Assembly: GCF_900115665.1 (NCBI RefSeq)
Contig: NZ_FOXH01000021.1
Coordinates: forward strand, 29,904-93,903
DNA: 64,000 bases
Source of the DNA: Pseudarcicella hirudinis
GTDB taxonomy: Bacteria; Bacteroidota; Bacteroidia; Cytophagales; Spirosomataceae
Direction of reading: 5' to 3'
Shown: one piece after another, positions 9,302 to 17,791 of the stretch
Layout of the letters: each line of letters opens with the position of its first letter
How positions within the stretch are numbered: position 1 is the first letter of the stretch
Notes under the pieces: model-generated
What the model was told of the DNA's origin: nothing
The model's database searches: none
The model's input: only the letters and a program-made list of their open reading frames with translations
Program-made: the position numbers and the translations under genes

Positions 9302-9347
9302 AATGTCCCTGCCTGAATTTATAAATCCGGGCAAGGACATTTTTTTG
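9302..9347. terminator. Bidirectional terminator
   Basis: AATGTCCCTGCC and GGCAAGGACATT form a stem with one bulge around an AT-rich loop, followed by a run of seven T on the plus strand and preceded by A on the other side. It lies between convergent genes (isomerase-like and 5'-nucleotidase), so it can end both transcripts. Confidence 0.75.
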
Positions 9348-9357
9348 TATTTCAAAT

Positions 9358-10905
9358 TTATTTTTTCTTAAGATAGGCTATCAAAACTTTTCTGATGTCA
9401 TTTCTTAAATCGCCGGAATCTTTTTCTTCCGACTCAACCAGTCCCTGTACATCCGGATTCTGAGCAGTGAGGTAGCCGAAATTAGTTTCCTTACCTTCAA
9501 TCAAAAACTTAGGCATCATTACCTTATAATCCTGATTTACGTCCAGCAGTTTTCCGTCAATAAACCATTGCTTACCTGCTTCTTTATAGGAGATTTTATC
9601 CCATTGCAGAAATCCGCCGTTTCCTTTATTTTGTAATCCTGTCTCAAGAATTCTTTCCAATAACCTGCCTTTCATGCCAACTTCAACAATTTTTCCGCCA
9701 AAAGGCAATATGCGCATAATATCCAGCTGAGTTATTTTTCCGACAAGCTGGTCATCAATCCGAACCGAACCGCTATTAAAAATGCTGCAGTCAACAGGTT
9801 TAACTGCTGCCGCAGTCATTGCCCTGGCAATGAGGTCACCCAGGTTTGTATGTCCGTTTCTCATCGTACTTTCACGCCCGTCTAAAGGCGTTTCAATTTC
9901 TGTCACCACGTCATCTTTATCCATTCCGGCCTGTTTTAAAGCATTATCCAGAATATCTTCCCATTTCTTAACCACCACCGCAACAGTTTCATCTTCTTTG
10001 ATCCCGGCGGTAACTTTACGGAGTTCACTGTTAATTTCAAGTTCTTTGGTTTGTGTATTAAAGGAAAGGCGATGAATATATACCGTTTTGGCATTGGCAT
10101 CTGCCTTTGCGATAATAGTATTCCCTACTTTCTGAATCATATGATCGTGGTCGTGCCCGCCCAAAAGCAATTTTACTTCCGGTAACATCTCAGCTAACCT
10201 GGCATCATCTGCCTTATTGATATGTGTTATGGCTATCACAAAATCGCACTGAGGTTTCAGCATTTCATAAGCCTTTTTTGAGGATTCGAAAAAGTCATCA
10301 TACCACACGAAATCTTTCTTGTTTGAAGGCAATACGATCGAAAACATTCCCATTTTCACTTCCTTTCCGGTAGCATTTCTGAAGGTAAGAAGAGTGGTTT
10401 TAGGAAAAGGTTTCTCTTCACCGCTGAGGTTTTTAGCAAAAGGTGACAAAGTACCATTCTTATTATGCAAAACATTAGAAGCCAGCCAGTTGAACTGAGA
10501 CTCGTTAATTCTTTTCTGTAAATCGGCTTCGTCTATATCAAATTCATGATTTCCCAGTCCTACCCAGTCAAAACCAATGGCATTCATAACTTCTACCATT
10601 TGCCTGCCTTTAATGCCCTTTCCTTCATATTTAAAAGTTCCTATAAGCGAAGGATTCAGAAAATCTCCTGAAAGAACCGTAAGCGTATTCGGGTTTTCCT
10701 GAAGCAGTTCCTTCTTAATCGTTGCAACCCTGGCCATACCTCCTGTTTTCCCCCCTTCCAGCGGAGCAATTTCATAGACATCATTTAGCTGTAACAAAGT
10801 AATATTGACCGTATTTTCAGCTTTTTTAACAGAGGTAGTCTGAGAGGTTTTGCATGAAAAGAGAAAATATACAGAGAAAGAAAGCAGTAAGATTATTTTT
10901 TTCAT
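9358..10905 (-). CDS. 5'-nucleotidase / UDP-sugar hydrolase-type metallophosphatase, lipoprotein
   Basis: The 515-residue protein starts with a lipoprotein signal (MKKIILLLSFSVYFLFSC, Cys18). The N-terminal metallophosphatase domain (about 32-290) has LLQLNDVYEI, SGDFLNPSL, GLGNHEFDIDE and LLGGHDHDHM, which supply the two-metal site. The C-terminal nucleotide-binding domain (about 330-490) has FNSGSVRID and LPFGGKIVEV motifs. The family hydrolyses extracytoplasmic nucleotides or UDP-sugars to salvage nucleosides and phosphate, so it should sit on a membrane facing the periplasm or outside. Substrate choice is not readable from sequence. It is a single-gene unit closed by the shared terminator at 9302-9347. 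Confidence 0.9.
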   Translation of the reverse strand: MKKIILLLSFSVYFLFSCKTSQTTSVKKAENTVNITLLQLNDVYEIAPLEGGKTGGMARVATIKKELLQENPNTLTVLSGDFLNPSLIGTFKYEGKGIKGRQMVEVMNAIGFDWVGLGNHEFDIDEADLQKRINESQFNWLASNVLHNKNGTLSPFAKNLSGEEKPFPKTTLLTFRNATGKEVKMGMFSIVLPSNKKDFVWYDDFFESSKKAYEMLKPQCDFVIAITHINKADDARLAEMLPEVKLLLGGHDHDHMIQKVGNTIIAKADANAKTVYIHRLSFNTQTKELEINSELRKVTAGIKEDETVAVVVKKWEDILDNALKQAGMDKDDVVTEIETPLDGRESTMRNGHTNLGDLIARAMTAAAVKPVDCSIFNSGSVRIDDQLVGKITQLDIMRILPFGGKIVEVGMKGRLLERILETGLQNKGNGGFLQWDKISYKEAGKQWFIDGKLLDVNQDYKVMMPKFLIEGKETNFGYLTAQNPDVQGLVESEEKDSGDLRNDIRKVLIAYLKKK

Positions 10906-11103
10906 TTTACCGAAGGTATAAGGGTGTGTTATAACAAGTGTTTGGTTCAGCTAATTAAACATTTTACCTGCAAATAAGCACATTATTACCCGAAATACAT
11001 TCTGACACCTCCATAATTTTTCACCTCTGATTAATCCATTATCACTTTTATCAGACCATTTCCTGTGAGAATTATAAATTTTCTGAAAAAAAAATTCCGG
11101 TGC

Positions 11104-11127
11104 TGTCCAATTTCTCTTTCTTCGATC
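11104..11127 (+). promoter_or_regulatory. Candidate ECF-type promoter upstream of the AhpD-like gene
   Basis: TGTCCA (11104-11109) and CGATC (11123-11127) resemble the TGTCGA and CGA/TC elements described for ECF42 sigma factors in actinobacteria. They lie 46-69 bases before the first gene of a cluster that ends with an ECF42-type sigma gene. The spacing and the single-copy match make this a weak call. Confidence 0.3.
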
Positions 11128-11172
11128 ATTATTGAGGTGTAATTCAATCATTAAGTAAAACAATTAAACAAA

Positions 11173-11637
11173 ATGAGACAAAGAATTAATGCTTTCGAAA
11201 AAGGCCAGGGAGCCTTAAAAGCAATGTACGGTTTAGGAATATATCTGGCAAAATCGTCTATTGAACAGCCCCTTTTAAACCTGATTTATTTCAGGGTCTC
11301 CCAAATTAACGGATGTGCTTATTGCCTTGATATGCACTCAAAAGATTTGCGTGCGAAAGGAGAAACAGAACAACGTCTGCATGTTTTGAATGCCTGGCGT
11401 GAAGCGTCGTTTTACACCGGGCGTGAACGTGCTGCTCTGGCATGGGCCGAAGCTGTTACCAGCATCAAAGAAGGTAACGTCCCGGACGAAATATACAGAG
11501 AAGCCATCAATCAATTTTCCGAAGAAGAATTAATTGATCTGACACTTGCTGTTATTACCATCAATAGTTACAATAGAATCAATATTGCATTCCGGACAAC
11601 AGCTGGCTCCTACAAAGCAGGCGAGTATGCTGTTTAA
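11173..11637 (+). CDS. Carboxymuconolactone decarboxylase / AhpD-like protein
   Basis: The 154-residue all-helical protein has the AhpD core GCAYCLDMHSKDLRAKGE: Cys48, Cys51 and His55 form the CxxCxxxH redox motif of alkylhydroperoxidase D-like proteins. ERAALAWAEAVTSI is the second conserved helix. Members with this motif act as thiol peroxidase or disulfide reductase components; those without enzymatic data are just called carboxymuconolactone decarboxylase family. It is the first gene of a three-gene group with a DGPF/YCII protein and an ECF42-type sigma factor, suggesting a stress-related regulon. It is cytoplasmic, with no signal peptide. Confidence 0.85.
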   Translation: MRQRINAFEKGQGALKAMYGLGIYLAKSSIEQPLLNLIYFRVSQINGCAYCLDMHSKDLRAKGETEQRLHVLNAWREASFYTGRERAALAWAEAVTSIKEGNVPDEIYREAINQFSEEELIDLTLAVITINSYNRINIAFRTTAGSYKAGEYAV

Positions 11638-11709
11638 GGAAATTTGCATAAAACTTTAGGAAAAAAATAAGGTAATTTTTACATTCAACCATCATTAAAC
11701 AAACATACA

Positions 11710-12048
11710 ATGAAAGATTTCATGTTATTATTCAGACAACCAAATTATGATTATACCAACACCTCACGTGAAGAAATGCAGGCAATCGGTAAAAAATGGC
11801 AGGACTGGGTCGGAGGTATCGCAGCACAAGGTAAATTAGTCAGCCATGGTCCTCGTCTGGCATTGGAAGGCAAAGTATTAAAAGCCGGCGGTGTAATTAC
11901 AGACGGTCCTTTCGTGGAAATCAGAGAAATGTTAGGCAGTTTTATTCTGGTAAAAGCCGACAGTCTGGAAGACGCTACTACCTTAGCGCATGGTTGTCCG
12001 GCAATAGATGCGGATGGCAGTGTTGAAATCCGTCCGCTTTTCGGATAA
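11710..12048 (+). CDS. YCII-related / DGPF-domain protein
   Basis: The 112-residue protein has the ferredoxin-like YCII fold pattern: MKDFMLLFRQPNYDY start, central GVITDGPFVEIREMLGSFIL with the DGPF signature (around residues 63-66), and a C-terminal DGSVEIRPLF strand. The DGPF family has a recorded genomic association with ECF42 sigma factors, and such a sigma gene follows directly, so this protein is probably part of that sigma factor's signalling or target set. Biochemical role is not established for the family. It lies 72 nt after the AhpD-like gene and 56 nt before the sigma gene, with a small hairpin in the second gap. Confidence 0.88.
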   Translation: MKDFMLLFRQPNYDYTNTSREEMQAIGKKWQDWVGGIAAQGKLVSHGPRLALEGKVLKAGGVITDGPFVEIREMLGSFILVKADSLEDATTLAHGCPAIDADGSVEIRPLFG

Positions 12049-12066
12049 AATGATATCACAGCATAA

Positions 12067-12092
12067 AACCCACTCTATTGTAAGGGTGGGTT
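12067..12092 (+). terminator. Hairpin between DGPF and sigma factor genes
   Basis: AACCCAC (12067-12073) pairs with GTGGGTT (12086-12092) around 12 nt, 19 nt after the DGPF stop and 12 nt before the sigma ATG. With no T-run it may attenuate read-through, stabilise the upstream message, or hinder translation start of the sigma gene, rather than fully terminate. Confidence 0.45.
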
Positions 12093-12104
12093 CTACTATA
12101 ACTT

Positions 12105-13334
12105 ATGGAAAAAGAATCTCTAAAACATTTATTCCAGCAGGAGTTTTCTAAAATGGTTGCTGTTATCAGCAAATCATTTGGACTACAGCACATTGAAATA
12201 GCTGAAGACATTGTCAGTGAGACCTTTTTACAGGCAACTGAAACCTGGGAAACAAAGGGGCTTCCTCAGCATCCTACGGCATGGCTCTATGCCGTTGCCA
12301 GACAGAAAACGCTGTATTATTTCAGAAGAAACAAAATTCTGGAAACCAAAATAATCCCGGAATTAACAATAATGCAGGAAAAAGACCAGGAGGCACAAAT
12401 ACTGAATTTTTCCGATGAAAATATTAAGGATAGCCAATTGCAAATGCTTTTTGCGATATGTACACCCGCAATTGCCAGTGAGGCCCAGATCGGGTTAGCA
12501 CTCCGAATTCTTTGTGGTTTCGGAATTGATGAAATAGCCGAAGCATTTTTGTCAAACAAAGAGACTATTAACAAGAGACTTTTCAGGGCTAAAGAAAAGC
12601 TGAGAACAGAAAAAGTACAACTGGAACTTCCCTCAGAAAATGAGATAGCGAATCGGCTCGACAATGTACTGCATGTTATTTATCTGCTTTTCAGTGAAGG
12701 ATATTATTCTAAAACTCAAAATCAGATTCTGCGAAAAGATTTATGTATAGAAGCCATGAGACTGGCTTTGATGCTGACAGAATATGGAAGAACAAACCTT
12801 CCTAAAACGAATGCATTAATGGCACTTATGTGTTTCCATGCTTCCCGTTTCAGTGCCAGACAAACAGTGGAAAATACGGTAATTCTGTATGAACATCAAA
12901 ATACTGAATTATGGGATAAAGCTCTCATTAATCAAGGTTTATATTTTCTCAACCTTTCTGCTCAAGGAAATGAAATCAGTTCGTATCATCTCGAAGCAAA
13001 AATTGCTTACGGACATTGCCAGAAAGAAGATACTCCGGCTAAGTGGGAAGAAATACTGCAATTGTATAATCAGTTATTACTGATAAACTATTCTCCGGTT
13101 GTGGCTCTTAACAGAACTTTTGCCCTGTACAAAGCCAATGGAAGAGAAGTCGCTGTGATCGAAGCAGAAAAGTTAAAATTAGAAAACAATCATTTCTACT
13201 TCATATTACTGGCGGAGCTTTACAAAAACGTTGACTATGAAAAAGTAAAACGCTATTTGCATAAAGCTCATTCTTTAGCCAAAACACAAACTGAAAAACA
13301 AGGAATTCAGGAGGAATTGGACAAGCTTGGTTAG
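12105..13334 (+). CDS. ECF42-type RNA polymerase sigma factor with C-terminal TPR-like extension
   Basis: The 409-residue protein has sigma region 2 (about 10-80: LQHIEIAEDIVSETFLQA, HPTAWLYAVARQKTL) and region 4 (about 115-165: RILCGFGIDEIAEAFLSN with KRLFRAKEKL). A long helical extension (about 185-409) carries the VIYLLFSEGYY motif of DUF6596 and TPR-like repeats. This length and architecture, plus the preceding DGPF gene, match group ECF42, in which the C-terminal extension rather than an anti-sigma factor is thought to control activity. No anti-sigma gene is present here. Probable targets are the adjacent DGPF and AhpD-like genes. Cytoplasmic. A hairpin follows the stop codon directly. 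Confidence 0.9.
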   Translation: MEKESLKHLFQQEFSKMVAVISKSFGLQHIEIAEDIVSETFLQATETWETKGLPQHPTAWLYAVARQKTLYYFRRNKILETKIIPELTIMQEKDQEAQILNFSDENIKDSQLQMLFAICTPAIASEAQIGLALRILCGFGIDEIAEAFLSNKETINKRLFRAKEKLRTEKVQLELPSENEIANRLDNVLHVIYLLFSEGYYSKTQNQILRKDLCIEAMRLALMLTEYGRTNLPKTNALMALMCFHASRFSARQTVENTVILYEHQNTELWDKALINQGLYFLNLSAQGNEISSYHLEAKIAYGHCQKEDTPAKWEEILQLYNQLLLINYSPVVALNRTFALYKANGREVAVIEAEKLKLENNHFYFILLAELYKNVDYEKVKRYLHKAHSLAKTQTEKQGIQEELDKLG

Positions 13335-13350
13335 GATGTCTTTCATCCTA
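13332..13350 (+). terminator. Hairpin at the end of the sigma factor gene
   Basis: TAGGATG (13332-13338) and CATCCTA (13344-13350) form a perfect 7-bp stem with a 5-nt loop overlapping the stop codon. T-rich sequence follows after about 10 nt, so it is a plausible but weak terminator. Confidence 0.45.
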
Positions 13351-13769
13351 GTTCAGGCATTTCTGTTTTTGCTTTTTGAGAGCAGAAAAGGAAATGAGAT
13401 AAATTTATGATTCTCTAACTACCGACAATACTCTAACCAACAATCTGATATACAAAAAGCCATATCATCACTCTTTAAGTCCTTCTTACTCACATGTCTA
13501 TCGTATTAAAGTAACCTTTATGAACAGAATAAAATGTACTCCTAAGTAAAGTTTTATATTCTTAGCTTTTCTTGAATGAGATTATAGAGAAAATGAAAAA
13601 GTGATTATTTTAGAAGGAAAATATAGTTGCAAAAAGTTAGCTTAGCTAGGATAGATATATCATTAAAAATTCAAATTGCTCAATTATCGAACTTTAGGAA
13701 CAAATATAGTTTCTACACAAGCTTGATTTTCCGAGTATAAGGCAAAGTAACAAAAGAGAATTAACGTCT
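13351..13769. other. Convergent intergenic region, no gene seen
   Basis: About 420 AT-rich bases separate the convergent sigma factor gene and the T9SS surface-protein gene. I find no ORF with protein-like composition, no tRNA and no repeat here. A terminator for the minus-strand gene is expected near 13,700-13,769, but no clear stem is visible. Confidence 0.4.
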
Positions 13770-16154
13770 TCAATAAATCACAGAAAGATTCCCGCGATAA
13801 ATATTATCGGAAGTTATAATCTGATATACATAGGCTCCAACTGGTACTCTTAAGCCGTTATAAGTTCCATCCCATGCCTTTGCATAACCATGGGAATAGA
13901 ATATGGTTTCACCCCAACGATCAAAGATCGTTATCTCAGCATCCGGAAATATGTCGATATTGGTTATTTCCCATGAATCATTAATATGATCATCATTGGG
14001 AGTAAACGCATCCGGCAGATAAAGTACAGTCGAAACATAAACTTTCGTAGTATCATTTATAATACATCCTAAAGGCGAGGTTACTTTTAATAAATAGATT
14101 TGTCCGATACTTAGGGTAGCTTCCGGAATCTGTATTTTATCATTATCAAGACCTGTACCTGGATACCAATAAAAAGATAAATCACCCCTATTCGCTTTGT
14201 TACTTAATTTAAAAGGCCTATCCTTAGTGGCTAAAAATCTTTTTGGTAAATCAAGCACGATCTCCTTATCTACAACAATTTCTCTATCCTTTGTACCAAA
14301 ACACCCATTATTACCTTTTACTTTATAAGTTACAGGATGACTACCTGCGCCAGCTATTGATGGAACAAAATAATCGTTGAAAACACCAGCTCCTATAAAA
14401 GTTCCACCCTGAGGATTTCCATTTAATTTAACCCGATCAGCATTTATACCACAAATAACCTCAGGCTGATCAAAGTCAACAGTTGGACTTGGCCTTTCAG
14501 CAATATCTATCTCCTGTCGGGTAGATTTACACCCATTGACATCTGTTACTTCTACTCCAAATCGCCCCTTCTTTTGATATGTAATTTTCTCACTTCTTTC
14601 ATTGGCAAGTACCTGATTATTAAGATACCACTGATAAGTATCGGATTTCGTCGGTGGACTCAATAAGGCAGATCCGAGAATTACCTCATCTTCTTTACAG
14701 ACTTCCAGCGAAGATGAGGTAATAGAAAGCCGGGGATTCTCATACATTATTACCTGCGAAACATCCTTTCTCAAACAATTATATCTTGCATCATGTACAT
14801 GGACTTCATAATCTCCCGGAGTACTTACTACAAGATTTGAACTTGTTTGGTTAACAAGCAATTGATTGTTATGTAGCCATTCATAAGTATTTCCTATACT
14901 ATCTTTTACTGAAATCTGAATATTTTTCCCCTCACAAAAGGCAAGAGGTTTGGGAGATATTTTGATAACAGGTAAAATAGCATCTGATATTTTACTTTCT
15001 GCGGACAATGCCCTTTTGGCACATTTATTTTTAAATGTGGCTACAACTGTATAGATCCCAGTATTTTCTGCTCTGAAACTCGAAGTATTAGCTCCGGAAA
15101 TATTATCACCATTTAAACGCCACTGATAATTAAGTGTTGGATCAGGAGGAGTAATTCCTAAATCATAAGTTGTACCCGGGCATCCGGCCAAATCGTGTAA
15201 AGGTTGATTAAGATAGGTAATTTCAGGGTTTTGAGGTTTCTCATTCAGGCAATCTATTACAGCCAGTTGAAAGTCCCGTCGGGCTGAACTGATTTTTTCT
15301 CCTTTCCGATATTCTTCTACCAAAACAGAGAATACAAAAAAGCCTCTTTGATTAGTAGTTACTTTTATTTCTCCTGTACTGATATTTATGTTTAAAGGTT
15401 GCGGACCTGGAATTGCAGTGGAAGCAGAGAATCCTGGTTGCCAGTCAATAAGAGGAATATTATCAAAGTCGATCAAAGTATAAATACTTCCATATGGCAT
15501 TTGTTCGGATGAAAATCCACGATACGGTGTTACCAGAGAATAACGTAATTCATCTCCATCAGGATCAATGGCACCCATATTCATTTTAAAAGAATCTCCG
15601 ATACAGATAAAATCTCCGTTGGGTGTTTTAAAGTCAGGTGTACTATTTATAAATTCATTACCATCTTTATCAAAAAAAGGTTTAGTTTCTAAATAGAACA
15701 ACATTCCCACGAATAAACTACTTGTAATCTTTATGTTATTGGTTGCATTATTTCTGCAACAACGCTCCCACATAAACACATAACCTCCATCTTCATTAAA
15801 ACTGTCTGGCATTACACCCTGACCAATATATCTGAATTCGGAAGCATTAAAATTATACATTCGCTGACAAGCTTCATTAGCATAAGTCAATCCTTTAATA
15901 ACCTTTAAATCAAGAGGCACACTCAATAAAAAAGTCCCGTCAGATTTTCGATAAACTCTTAAATAAATGAGAGATTCAAATTCACTGTTCTGTGCTTCAG
16001 TATTATCAATAAATGCAGTTAGCGTAAACTCATAGGTTCCTTTCGCTCCTAAATGCTTCATTGTAATATCTCCCCCCATAATGTGTTTAGCATTACACAC
16101 CTGAGAAAAGAATAATAAAAAAAATAATATAAAGTTATAAGAATACAACCTCAT
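13770..16154 (-). CDS. Large surface protein with T9SS type B (gliding-motility-like) C-terminal domain
   Basis: The 794-residue protein has a signal peptide (MRLYSYNFILFFLLFFSQVCNAK), a long beta-rich body with PKD/Ig-like repeats (YQWRLNGDNISGANTSSF, YEWLHNNQLLV, YQWYLNNQVLA are repeat units), and a C-terminal domain of about 90 residues. That domain runs from LPDAFTPNDDHINDSWEI through IFDRWGETIFYS and GLRVPVGAYVYQIITSD, and is the classic type B sorting signal of the Bacteroidota type IX secretion system. The protein should cross the outer membrane by T9SS and stay on the cell surface or be released. It is likely an adhesin or matrix protein. The LRR gene ends 6 nt upstream, so the two form an operon. 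Confidence 0.9.
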   Translation of the reverse strand: MRLYSYNFILFFLLFFSQVCNAKHIMGGDITMKHLGAKGTYEFTLTAFIDNTEAQNSEFESLIYLRVYRKSDGTFLLSVPLDLKVIKGLTYANEACQRMYNFNASEFRYIGQGVMPDSFNEDGGYVFMWERCCRNNATNNIKITSSLFVGMLFYLETKPFFDKDGNEFINSTPDFKTPNGDFICIGDSFKMNMGAIDPDGDELRYSLVTPYRGFSSEQMPYGSIYTLIDFDNIPLIDWQPGFSASTAIPGPQPLNINISTGEIKVTTNQRGFFVFSVLVEEYRKGEKISSARRDFQLAVIDCLNEKPQNPEITYLNQPLHDLAGCPGTTYDLGITPPDPTLNYQWRLNGDNISGANTSSFRAENTGIYTVVATFKNKCAKRALSAESKISDAILPVIKISPKPLAFCEGKNIQISVKDSIGNTYEWLHNNQLLVNQTSSNLVVSTPGDYEVHVHDARYNCLRKDVSQVIMYENPRLSITSSSLEVCKEDEVILGSALLSPPTKSDTYQWYLNNQVLANERSEKITYQKKGRFGVEVTDVNGCKSTRQEIDIAERPSPTVDFDQPEVICGINADRVKLNGNPQGGTFIGAGVFNDYFVPSIAGAGSHPVTYKVKGNNGCFGTKDREIVVDKEIVLDLPKRFLATKDRPFKLSNKANRGDLSFYWYPGTGLDNDKIQIPEATLSIGQIYLLKVTSPLGCIINDTTKVYVSTVLYLPDAFTPNDDHINDSWEITNIDIFPDAEITIFDRWGETIFYSHGYAKAWDGTYNGLRVPVGAYVYQIITSDNIYRGNLSVIY

Positions 16155-16160
16155 GATCTG

Positions 16161-17696
16161 TTACAATCCAAATGATTTAATAAGTGCTCTTGTCTGGCCT
16201 GAAGGCAATAGTGTTCCTTTTAAATTATCCTGCAATTTCGCTATTCCTATTTTATCCAGAAACTTAGTGTCGAACTGAAAACTTCGAAGGTTTTGTAAAT
16301 TGGAAAAACTGTCAGGTAAGCCTTTGATTGGATTTTCAAGCAATTCTAAAGAGTGAAGATTTTTCAACTTTCCAATACTCTCGGGTAAAACATCTAGTTT
16401 ATTATTCCAAAGTTTTAAATCCTTCAAGGACTCCATCCTTCCTAAACTCTCAGGTAATTTTGTTAAACTATTGGCCTGAAGATTAAGGTTTTGAAGATTC
16501 TTTAAATTCCCTAGGGATTCTGGTAATTTTTGAAGCTTGTTGTCCGGTAATTCCAGATTCTTTAATTCAGTTAGATTTCCAAACTCTACCGGCAATTTAC
16601 TAAGCTGATTTGAAGATAAATCTAAGCCTCTTAAATTTTTTAAATCACCAAATCCTTTACCAAGCTCTTTTAGCTGATTATTACCAAGAGTAAAATTTTC
16701 TAATTTTTTTAATCCTCCAATACTTTCAGGTAAGGTTGAAAGTTGGTTTCTTGCCAGAGTAAGGCTTTTCAAATTCAATAAGTTCCCGAAGCTTTCAGGT
16801 AAATCCCCAATAAGATTTTCACTTAACCGGAGACTCTTAAGTGCTTCGAGTTGCCCGATACTTGCAGGTATTTCTTTTAAATTGCAGGCATGCAACTCCA
16901 ACACTTTTAGCTGTTTTAAATCCCCTATTTCTGAAGGCAATTGTTTCAAAGGATTTAAACTACTATTAAGTTCTTTTAATTGTGAAAGTTTTCCAATAGA
17001 AGCGGGTAAAGCTGTAAGTTGATTATTAGCTAAACTCAGTTTTTGTAATGATTTTAGTTCGCCTATTTGTGCTGGTAATTCTTTCAGATAGCCATTACTT
17101 AAAGAAAGGTCCTGAAGGTTCTTAAATTTATCTAAATCCTTAGGCATTTCAGTAAGGTTAGACAATGCCAACCGATATACCTTCCCGGGATTTTTATATG
17201 CTTCTTTCAGATCCGTATAAACGGGTAACTGACTTAATTCTTTTTCTCCGAAAGAGAGATTCGGTATTTGATTATCCTTTAAATACAAATCTTTTTCTCT
17301 AAACGCATTCAGTAAATTACCAGGAATAGTTGTAAGCTTATTGTTTGATAAGTTTAATGAAGATAATGAATCTAACATTCCTATATTCAGAGTCGTAATA
17401 TCAGTAATCTGGTTATTAGCCAGATTCAGCTCTTTGAGTACAGGAAGATTTGTTATCCCCTCTGGAATACTGTTCAGATTACAATTGCTCAGATCTAAGG
17501 ATTTCAGATTTTTAAATTGCTCCTTCTTTTTCAGGAAAAGTTTAATATCATCCGGCTTTAATTTCAGGCGTGTGATTTCTTCAGGGTTTTTCAACGCCTC
17601 TTTTAAACTAAGACTATAATCTATATTATTTACCTGAGAAAACCCCTGTACATCATAGAAAACAGTAAAAATAAGCAGGTATAGTAGTTTCTTCAT
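16161..17696 (-). CDS. Exported leucine-rich-repeat protein
   Basis: After a signal peptide (MKKLLYLLIFTVFYDVQGFSQ), the 511-residue protein consists almost entirely of 23-residue LRR units of the bacterial plant-like type (L..LPESIGNL..L..L.L..N). I count about 15-17, with the regular block from about residue 175 to 480 and degenerate units before it. There is no T9SS C-terminal domain and no transmembrane anchor, so it is periplasmic or released by another route. LRR arcs bind protein or glycan ligands; no enzymatic motif is visible. It is co-transcribed with the T9SS type B protein just downstream (6-nt gap), suggesting that they act together at the cell surface. Confidence 0.88.
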   Translation of the reverse strand: MKKLLYLLIFTVFYDVQGFSQVNNIDYSLSLKEALKNPEEITRLKLKPDDIKLFLKKKEQFKNLKSLDLSNCNLNSIPEGITNLPVLKELNLANNQITDITTLNIGMLDSLSSLNLSNNKLTTIPGNLLNAFREKDLYLKDNQIPNLSFGEKELSQLPVYTDLKEAYKNPGKVYRLALSNLTEMPKDLDKFKNLQDLSLSNGYLKELPAQIGELKSLQKLSLANNQLTALPASIGKLSQLKELNSSLNPLKQLPSEIGDLKQLKVLELHACNLKEIPASIGQLEALKSLRLSENLIGDLPESFGNLLNLKSLTLARNQLSTLPESIGGLKKLENFTLGNNQLKELGKGFGDLKNLRGLDLSSNQLSKLPVEFGNLTELKNLELPDNKLQKLPESLGNLKNLQNLNLQANSLTKLPESLGRMESLKDLKLWNNKLDVLPESIGKLKNLHSLELLENPIKGLPDSFSNLQNLRSFQFDTKFLDKIGIAKLQDNLKGTLLPSGQTRALIKSFGL

Positions 17697-17791
17697 TTTC
17701 TTTAGCTTTACTTAATAATTGAGCTATTATAGATAACCCCTTTACAATTTCTAAATGGACAATCCTTTATCTAAAATCTTGCTTTTATCTT

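Noticed and set aside
10951..11163. 70-residue minus-strand ORF between the 5'-nucleotidase and AhpD-like genes
   Set aside because: Composition is unlike a protein, and it covers the region that must hold the promoters of two divergent genes. No motif or conserved start context.
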